Origin: Alphaproteobacteria bacterium
GTDB lineage: Bacteria > Pseudomonadota > Alphaproteobacteria > Rickettsiales > JADKJE01
Assembly: GCA_016722515.1 (NCBI GenBank)
Contig: JADKJE010000028.1
Location: 1-10,342 of the forward strand
DNA length: 10,342 nucleotides
Direction: 5' to 3'
In this document: positions 6,402 through 10,342 of the stretch, one piece after another
Layout of the letters: each line of letters begins with the position of its first letter
How positions within the stretch are numbered: position 1 is the stretch's first letter
The notes under the pieces: model-generated
What the model was told of the DNA's origin: nothing
The model's database searches: none
What the model saw: the letters and a program-made list of their open reading frames with translations, nothing else
Made by a program: the position numbers and the translations under genes

Positions 6402-8561
6402 TTACCTAAATTTAGTCGTACTTGACTGAGGTTTCTCACCACTTAAAGGATATTCTATATCAACTAAATAATCCACGCCGTCGGAATAGTGAGTAAGCTT
6501 TGGATTATCTTTAAGCTTCTCAAACGTGGCAGGGTCTTGCGATACAGCTTCAAAATCTTTTTTTATACCAGGAGCAGTAATAGGATTGACGCCAATGAGA
6601 TCTTTATCAAGTAGATTATTAACAGCGAGCTGACGCTTTCTAAACCTTGGGGCTGAAAGTTTTACTCTAATGTTCTTCCAACCGTGATTCTTTAGAATAG
6701 TAATATCAGGCGGCCCTTGAGTAGACCTAGCCTTGCCCGCAGGATCTGGGTAGATATATGTCGAATCAGGATCAAGACCATTGGCATACATCGCATCACT
6801 CATCTTCTCAGTATCAGCACCGTCTTTAATCTCGATCTGCCCAAAGGCTATGAGTTTTGGAAAGGGCGATCCTATAATCTTAATTTGATGCCAAAGAGTT
6901 GCGCACATAGGGCTCACGTTAAAGTCCATAGTAACGAGCACTGGCATGCCTGGGATGCGCGTGATTGTCTTATCGTCATGTCGGCTAGGGTCGTATGAGT
7001 AGTAGAAGCGATGAGAGTTCATATTTATCCAGAGGCCCTTCAAGTAGGCATCGACCATTACTTGATCGTAGGACTCTAAAAGAGATTGAACATAGTCACT
7101 GGATAGATTGGCGGCATTGTCTGTTGTATTGCCGTAAATGATTCTAGAATTTGGCTTTGGATTCTCTACAAATCTCTCATACATGAAATTGCCAATACCC
7201 TCTGGCGTACCAACGGATGCAATCTGAGGGAACTTTGAGCCTGCTATACGCACACGACCAATGCACTCCTTATAGCGCTCTTCCGTTATGAGCGTTGCCT
7301 CGTTGATACCGAAGTATGCGAGATTGGGTCCGCGAAGTTTACGGTCGCCTGTAAAGAAGTAAATCTTACCAGGAGACCAAGGCAGCTGTATCCAGTGTTC
7401 AGTCTTGTGATGTTTATACGGAATTTGATTCTCATCTAGAATCATCTCCATCAAATCAATTACGTCACGCTTCAATTCACCGTAGCTAGGTCCAAGAATA
7501 CCACCCCCGTGAGGAGCGTTGAGCTGCGACAACTTTAACATCTTCATACAGAGCGAGTAAGACTTCCCGCTATTGTGATGTGAGAGCCCGCTTGCGATAT
7601 AGTTATTGGTCCCTTCAACATGCAAATCCCAGAACCAATCGTGCTTTACTTTCTCAATAGACAATATTACGGATTCGGCAGAGGAGTTAATATATGGCTG
7701 GTCCGCACAAAAAGAATCTTGAGTTGATTGAGTCGATAAAGAAGTTATGCGATGGCGAGCGCACATCTCGTCAGATTGGTGAGCAGCTGGGCTGTAGTAA
7801 CAAGTATGTTCAAGATGTGATGCTACGTTTAAGTCTTCCCCGTCGGACTCGTGGTAGCGCCGTTGGTGAACTGAATGGACATTATAAACATGGTCGTAGA
7901 ATTGACCGAGATGGTTACGTAATGGTTTCAGCACCGCCAGGTCACCCACATTCAAGGGCTTACGGCTATAAGAAGCTCGGGATAATCCTTGAGCATAGGC
8001 TAGTGATGGAGAAAGTTTTAGGCCGCTATCTAGAACCTCATGAAGTTGTTGACCATATTGACGGATGCACTCTGCACAATGATCCAAAAAACCTTCGAGT
8101 TTTCTCTTCAAACGCCGAACACTTGAGGGTGACGACGACTGGTATAAAGAAGAAGTACTCCGCAGAGGGTACAGCGAAGCTTCGGGATAGTAGGGTAAAC
8201 GGTCACCAATTCGCAAATCCTGAACGAATTTGTAAGTATAACCACCACAAAAAACGCGGTGAAATGCGGTTGAAACGAATTCTCCATGCGTATGAACTAC
8301 TCGGTAAAGATTCGCCTTACCTTTTGGGATCGGAGCTGTACCTCGAGAAAGTCCTAGCAATGAGTGATGCTGAGAAAGATAGACTTCGGGCGCTTTGATA
8401 TCGGCTATAGCCACAGGGCCACGGACGGTCTCAATTAGAGTGTTCTCAGAAACACAACCAAATCCAGCACTTAGGTGTAAGTACTTGGAAGTTAAGTCAT
8501 TATCAAAATCCACCTGAGAAGCATTGCGCTTGTACTTCAAACGGTATGTGCGAGTCGCCAT
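6402..8561 (-). CDS. terL: Terminase large subunit precursor, interrupted by an intein in Walker A
   Basis: The 719-residue precursor encodes the ATP-driven packaging motor and nuclease that cuts and pumps phage DNA through the portal. Removing residues 36-330 (the intein) joins LSAGFG to SGKSYSLC. This restores Walker A and leaves a 424-residue terminase of normal length. The ATPase region continues with a Walker B-like segment LAYFGINEA ending in Glu421, and a coupling-type segment ASVGTPEGIGNF. The nuclease half has acidic residues in TMDFNVSP (Asp546), IYPDPAGKARST (Asp606) and HYSDGVDYL (Asp694 or Asp697), as expected of an RNase H-like terminase nuclease. The start at 8561 gives a short N-terminus before the P-loop. 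Its ribosome site is weak. The portal follows after eight bases. Active enzyme requires splicing, since the P-loop is split. Confidence 0.93.
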   Translation of the reverse strand: MATRTYRLKYKRNASQVDFDNDLTSKYLHLSAGFGCVSENTLIETVRGPVAIADIKAPEVYLSQHHSLLGLSRGTAPIPKGKANLYRVVHTHGEFVSTAFHRVFCGGYTYKFVQDLRIGDRLPYYPEASLYPLRSTSSLYQSSSPSSVRRLKRKLEGFLDHCAECIRQYGQQLHEVLDSGLKLSPSLAYAQGLSRASYSRKPLNVGDLAVLKPLRNHLGQFYDHVYNVHSVHQRRYHESDGEDLNVASHLEHTCYYSPAAHQSDEMCARHRITSLSTQSTQDSFCADQPYINSSAESVILSIEKVKHDWFWDLHVEGTNNYIASGLSHHNSGKSYSLCMKMLKLSQLNAPHGGGILGPSYGELKRDVIDLMEMILDENQIPYKHHKTEHWIQLPWSPGKIYFFTGDRKLRGPNLAYFGINEATLITEERYKECIGRVRIAGSKFPQIASVGTPEGIGNFMYERFVENPKPNSRIIYGNTTDNAANLSSDYVQSLLESYDQVMVDAYLKGLWINMNSHRFYYSYDPSRHDDKTITRIPGMPVLVTMDFNVSPMCATLWHQIKIIGSPFPKLIAFGQIEIKDGADTEKMSDAMYANGLDPDSTYIYPDPAGKARSTQGPPDITILKNHGWKNIRVKLSAPRFRKRQLAVNNLLDKDLIGVNPITAPGIKKDFEAVSQDPATFEKLKDNPKLTHYSDGVDYLVDIEYPLSGEKPQSSTTKFR
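7681..7686 (+). promoter_or_regulatory. Shine-Dalgarno site of the antisense HNH gene
   Basis: GAGGAG lies seven bases upstream of the ATG at 7694, ideal spacing for translation from the plus strand. It sits inside the intein coding sequence on the other strand, where the same bases encode Ser-Ser of the segment INSSAES. A ribosome site this good is evidence that the plus-strand gene is expressed. I see no convincing promoter upstream of it within the intein. Confidence 0.75.
7694..8398 (+). CDS. HNH homing endonuclease encoded antisense inside the terminase intein
   Basis: This 234-residue protein has an N-terminal helix-turn-helix (about 24-47, TSRQIGEQLGCSNKYVQDVM) for DNA recognition. 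The HNH nuclease core at about 99-143 reads LEHRLVMEKVLGRYL, then VVDHIDGCTLHNDPKNLRVF and SSNAEH. His121 in DHIDG, Asn129 or Asn133, and His143 are the likely active-site residues. The C-terminal 70 residues (after about 165) are basic and match nothing I recognise. The gene lies wholly within the intein DNA but on the opposite strand. Its 3' part is antisense to splicing block B and its core is antisense to the intein linker. The likely role is to cut intein-free terminase genes and spread the intein. The link between nuclease and intein is inferred from location. Confidence 0.9.
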   Translation: MAGPHKKNLELIESIKKLCDGERTSRQIGEQLGCSNKYVQDVMLRLSLPRRTRGSAVGELNGHYKHGRRIDRDGYVMVSAPPGHPHSRAYGYKKLGIILEHRLVMEKVLGRYLEPHEVVDHIDGCTLHNDPKNLRVFSSNAEHLRVTTTGIKKKYSAEGTAKLRDSRVNGHQFANPERICKYNHHKKRGEMRLKRILHAYELLGKDSPYLLGSELYLEKVLAMSDAEKDRLRAL

Positions 8562-8692
8562 ATTGCTTAACAGTCTGACTCGAGCCCATAGTTTTGTCCA
8601 TAATTGGGAGATTTATTCCCAAAATAGGAATAGACAAAGTAAGTATACGCGGCACGTTGTAATTGTATGGCTAACCTACATAAAAGGGTTAT
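8562..8692. promoter_or_regulatory. Divergent intergenic region between terminase and plus-strand island
   Basis: This is the only sizeable gap of its kind in the window. It must drive the terminase to the left, unless that gene is read through from elsewhere, and the small genes to the right. I see a TACAAT -10-like box on the minus strand (8667-8662) but no matching -35, and no strong promoter on the plus strand. The apparent frames crossing the region on both strands have no ribosome sites and look like noise. Confidence 0.35.
8614..8632. repeat. Inverted repeat in the divergent region, possible operator
   Basis: TATTCC and GGAATA flank a seven-base AT-rich spacer, a layout typical of a dimeric repressor site. 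It lies about midway between the terminase start (8561) and the first small plus-strand gene (8693), so a bound protein could affect both. Six-base arms can arise by chance. Confidence 0.35.
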
Positions 8693-8854
8693 ATGAAATC
8701 GAATTCGTTTATAAGCGTAGACATTACAGAAGAAGAAGTTCGTGCGACCGTGATGGCTATAGACTATTGGATCACCACTGCGCATCCGCTGTCTCGTGAG
8801 CGTAGAAGCATGCTGTTTAAGCTTAGGAACTATTTGAAGTCGTTATTGGAGTAG
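8693..8854 (+). CDS. 53-residue protein of unknown function, first gene of the plus-strand island
   Basis: This short charged helical protein begins MKSNSFISVDITEEEVRATV and ends FKLRNYLKSLLE, with SRERRSMLF in the middle. An AAGGG ribosome site lies four bases before the ATG, slightly close. The stop is four bases from the start of the next plus-strand gene, whose GGAG ribosome site lies in the last codons of this one, so they form a two-gene operon. It lies opposite to all surrounding phage genes, apart from the HNH gene in the intein. No family is recognised. Small helical proteins like this in phage accessory loci can be regulators or host-interaction factors, but nothing here decides that. 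Confidence 0.55.
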   Translation: MKSNSFISVDITEEEVRATVMAIDYWITTAHPLSRERRSMLFKLRNYLKSLLE

Positions 8855-8858
8855 GAAA

Positions 8859-9059
8859 ATGAAACAAGAAAAATACAAAGTTGTAACTATTTATATTGGC
8901 CAGTCATCAAGCGATTCTATGATTGAACGCATACTTAGTGAAAAAGCCGAGGAAGGCTATAAGATAGTGCACGTAGCGCAATGTGATTCACAGATAAGAG
9001 TGATTTTTGAGATGCAGCAACTCTATATACCTAAAAATGGAAGTACTAATGACTACTAA
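8859..9059 (+). CDS. 66-residue DUF4177-like small protein
   Basis: The pattern is a strand KYKVVTIYIG, a helix SMIERILSEKAEEGYKIVHV and a strand SQIRVIFEM. This beta-alpha-beta layout with EEGYKIV near the helix end resembles the small DUF4177 family, whose function is unknown to me. GGAG at 8848-8851 gives a ribosome site seven bases before the ATG. It is the second gene of the plus-strand pair and converges on the ParB-like gene, with 51 bases between their stops. The polar tail (YIPKNGSTNDY) is probably disordered. The family match is by eye only. Confidence 0.6.
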   Translation: MKQEKYKVVTIYIGQSSSDSMIERILSEKAEEGYKIVHVAQCDSQIRVIFEMQQLYIPKNGSTNDY

Positions 9060-9110
9060 TTTTAGTAGCTCTGCGACACCTACACTCAACGAAGTAGCAG
9101 GCGATGCATC

Positions 9111-9590
9111 TTACGGGATGAATTCGTGAGAGCATGATGGGCATATCACTTTCGTTTCTTCAGGTTCTTTCTCTTCTACTTCTGGTACGAACTCTGGTGC
9201 TTCTACTTTGAAGTTCTTTATGCCTAGAAGATCTAAATCAAACGGCCCGATCTCAGGAAGATCTTGGTTGATACCAGCAAGATCAAGCTTAGCTCTTGCT
9301 GCAAGTGCGTTATCTGCTACTCCGTGCTGGTACTCAATATCTGGCGACGCAAAGTCTTGGAACATAACTGGCACATGAGTCATGCCCAATCTTTTAGCTG
9401 CCTCAAGGCGTCCGTGGCCACATACCAAAAGACCCGACTGATTACTTACAACCAAGGGAGATCTAAACCCTGAATGTTCAATGATCTTGATTATGGCATC
9501 GATCTGATCTTCAGGATGATCATTACGATTTCGCTCGTTTGGCACAATAGAATTAATTTCTACTATCGTAATGGTTTCGGCTTTATTCAT
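9111..9590 (-). CDS. ParB/sulfiredoxin-fold nuclease-like protein with C-terminal zinc-binding motif
   Basis: In this 159-residue protein the N-terminal half is a ParB-like domain: ITIVEINSIVPNERNRNDH, then IIKIIEHSGFRSPLVVS and the hallmark VCGHGRLEAAKRLGM (about 57-71). In phages such domains occur alone or fused to DNA methylases and can bind nucleotides or act on DNA. A linker with ADNALAARAKLDL follows. After an acidic stretch the protein ends CPSCSHEFIP, half of a zinc ribbon that could dimerise or bind DNA. It lies between the small and large terminase genes, so a packaging or DNA-modification role is possible, though unproven. The start overlaps the HNH-AP2 stop by eight bases. Its own ribosome site is poor (AAAGG is 13 bases away), so it may depend on translation of the gene before it. 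Confidence 0.8.
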   Translation of the reverse strand: MNKAETITIVEINSIVPNERNRNDHPEDQIDAIIKIIEHSGFRSPLVVSNQSGLLVCGHGRLEAAKRLGMTHVPVMFQDFASPDIEYQHGVADNALAARAKLDLAGINQDLPEIGPFDLDLLGIKNFKVEAPEFVPEVEEKEPEETKVICPSCSHEFIP

Positions 9591-10113
9591 TTATTACATT
9601 CAACCTTTTGGGCAAATTATTGACAATAACATAATTATTCCAAGCAATCGCCGCCTCTACTTCTGAGTCGTAAATTCCAAGTCTTTTTGTTTTCTTTTCA
9701 TACGTAATTCGGCAAGCCCATTTGTGTTCTTTAGTAGCGGTTGGATGTTTAGCAACACCAAAATACAGAGAACCGCCTCGTGGTTTAAGATTTTGTCGGT
9801 TATTGATATTAACAACTGCGGTTACCACTCTTAAGTTGCTTCTACGGTTATCAAGCCCGTTGCAGTTTATGTGATCTACTTGTAAATGCTTTGGTGGTTT
9901 TAACAACATCCTGTGAAATTTTTGAGTGCGCTTGGCTCCATCTACTTCTACACTTGCTATCAAATAATGAGTGTACTTTGCTTTTGCTGGATAAAAAGCA
10001 TGAGAAGCAAACAGTAACAGGTCTTGTCGATCTATTAGAGCCACTTGGCCCGTAGGAAACATTATTTCTATAACATGCTGGGATATGTTTATTTTTGTTG
10101 GGATTGTTTTCAT
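9583..10113 (-). CDS. HNH-AP2 homing endonuclease, free-standing
   Basis: This 176-residue protein has the full layout of phage HNH-AP2 homing enzymes. The N-terminal strands (GQVALIDRQDLLLFASHAF, HYLIASVEVDGAKR) are followed by the HNH core FHRMLLKPPKHLQVDHINCN, with GLDNRRSNLRVVT and NINNR. A C-terminal AP2-like DNA-binding domain (about 118-170) contains GVAKHPTATKEHKWACRI, KTKRLGIYDSEVEAAIAWNN and a final KRLNVINE. His67, His81, Asn89 and Asn93 are the likely key residues, all present, so it looks active. It is unrelated in layout to the intein HNH enzyme. It sits between the small terminase fragment and the ParB-like gene, and probably inserted there and spreads by cutting neighbouring DNA in uninfected relatives. 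Confidence 0.9.
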   Translation of the reverse strand: MKTIPTKINISQHVIEIMFPTGQVALIDRQDLLLFASHAFYPAKAKYTHYLIASVEVDGAKRTQKFHRMLLKPPKHLQVDHINCNGLDNRRSNLRVVTAVVNINNRQNLKPRGGSLYFGVAKHPTATKEHKWACRITYEKKTKRLGIYDSEVEAAIAWNNYVIVNNLPKRLNVINE

Positions 10114-10136
10114 TGCTCAGCCGCTACCATGGCCAT

Positions 10137-10342
10137 TCAAGAGTAGTCAAACTCAACCTCTGACCTACTCTCATCCAGCGGGTCTGATTCCATCTCATCA
10201 TCTCTCCAACCAAACTGAGAAGCTGCAAAAAATTTAAGAAGCAATGTGTTCGCTTTATTCTGCCCTGTCATCGCACTCAAATAGTAACTCTCGAAGTTTA
10301 CCTTCTGAGTTTGCCTTACTTGTCTTAATGCGTCGGAAAAGT
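10137..10342 (-). CDS. Probable small terminase subunit, C-terminal 67 residues (N-terminus off the right edge)
   Basis: The frame is open from the window edge to TGA at 10139-10137. The visible part starts FSDALRQVRQTQKVNFESYY, then carries LSAMTGQNKANTLLLKFFAA and SQFGWRDDEMESDP, and ends in an acidic tail (EVEFDYS). A helix with GxNKANTLLLKF followed by GWRD resembles the C-terminal part of phage small terminase subunits, which recognise DNA and load it onto the large subunit. The place before the large terminase in the gene order agrees. Being truncated, it lacks the DNA-binding N-terminus that would confirm it. A short unrelated helical regulator is the alternative. Confidence 0.55.
   Translation of the reverse strand, partial: FSDALRQVRQTQKVNFESYYLSAMTGQNKANTLLLKFFAASQFGWRDDEMESDPLDESRSEVEFDYS

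Larger units (their letters stand above)
7572..8456 (-). mobile_element. Intein in the terminase P-loop (295 residues, class 1)
   Basis: The intein spans precursor residues 36-330. Block A begins with Cys1 and reads CVSENTLIETVRGPVAIADI. Block B contains VSTAFHRVF with the TxxH pair (Thr98, His101). Block F is FWDLHVEGTNNYIASGL and block G is SHHN, with the penultimate His329, terminal Asn330 and a Ser at +1. All residues for standard self-splicing are present. The segment between blocks B and F (about 120-290) is Ser-, Arg- and His-rich and has no DOD or HNH endonuclease motif in this frame. It lies antisense to the nuclease core of an HNH gene on the other strand. The block-F position that is often His is Asn here (TNNY), which inteins tolerate. 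Insertion in a P-loop is typical of inteins, which favour conserved active-site motifs. Confidence 0.93.

Noticed and set aside
7591..7670. Promoter for the antisense HNH gene within the intein C-terminal coding region
   Set aside because: Only isolated TTGCGA- and CAATAT-like boxes are present, at wrong spacing. No pair fits a sigma-70 promoter.
8524..8799. Plus-strand 91-codon and minus-strand 72-codon (8785-8567) frames in the divergent region
   Set aside because: They have no ribosome sites, odd composition, and conflict with the better supported 53-codon gene.
9053..9068. Hairpin CTACTA-ATTT-TAGTAG between convergent genes as a terminator
   Set aside because: It has only six AT-rich pairs and no T-tract on either side, so it is too weak to call.
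9049..9129. Plus-strand 26-codon frame starting MTTNFSSSATPTLN, overlapping the end of the DUF4177-like gene, with GGAAG five bases upstream
   Set aside because: It is very short, low in complexity, and runs into the convergent ParB-like gene. The ribosome site alone does not carry it.
1..10342. CRISPR arrays, tRNA genes and insertion sequences
   Set aside because: No regular spaced repeats, cloverleaf signals, transposase motifs or terminal inverted repeats were seen on reading both strands.

Overview
The window is part of a tailed double-stranded DNA phage or prophage (Caudoviricetes type). It carries the DNA-packaging and capsid module, read right to left on the minus strand. In that order it holds a C-terminal fragment of a probable small terminase (10342-10137), an HNH-AP2 homing endonuclease, a ParB-like protein, the large terminase, the portal, two related virion-morphogenesis proteins, the scaffold, the major capsid protein, a probable decoration protein, three small structural or unknown proteins, and the start of a fibre-like protein that runs off the left edge. 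Genes are tightly packed, with TAATG and ATGA stop/start overlaps and clear Shine-Dalgarno sites, as expected for a phage of a bacterium. The host cannot be named from the sequence. The signal peptide on the fibre-like protein may suggest a Gram-negative or prophage setting, but that is inference.

The most striking region is 6402-8561. The large terminase is interrupted inside its Walker A loop (GFG | SGKS) by a 295-residue intein (7572-8456). The intein has its splicing residues: Cys1, a TxxH block B, and a C-terminal His-Asn followed by Ser. The intein frame contains no recognisable homing endonuclease. Instead, an intact 234-codon HNH endonuclease gene with a helix-turn-helix and a perfectly spaced GAGGAG ribosome site lies on the opposite strand, wholly inside the intein DNA (7694-8398). 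Both strands stay open for the full overlap. The same 705 bases therefore encode an intein on one strand and its likely mobility enzyme on the other. The 3' end of the endonuclease gene lies antisense to splicing block B, so this is real two-strand coding and not a simple insertion into a spacer.

Between the ParB-like gene and the terminase is an island of two small plus-strand genes (8693-9059). It is divergent from the terminase and convergent with the ParB-like gene. The 130-base divergent region holds an inverted repeat.

In the capsid module the major capsid gene is split into two frames at a run of four A (2335-2338 on the plus strand). Joining the frames gives a sensible 280-residue coat protein. 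This is an extra base, a sequencing error or, less likely, a programmed frameshift. The two genes after the portal (4738-4085 and 4085-3636) share a motif order and look like tandem paralogs. Two unrelated HNH enzymes within 2.5 kb mark the packaging module as a hot spot for homing elements.
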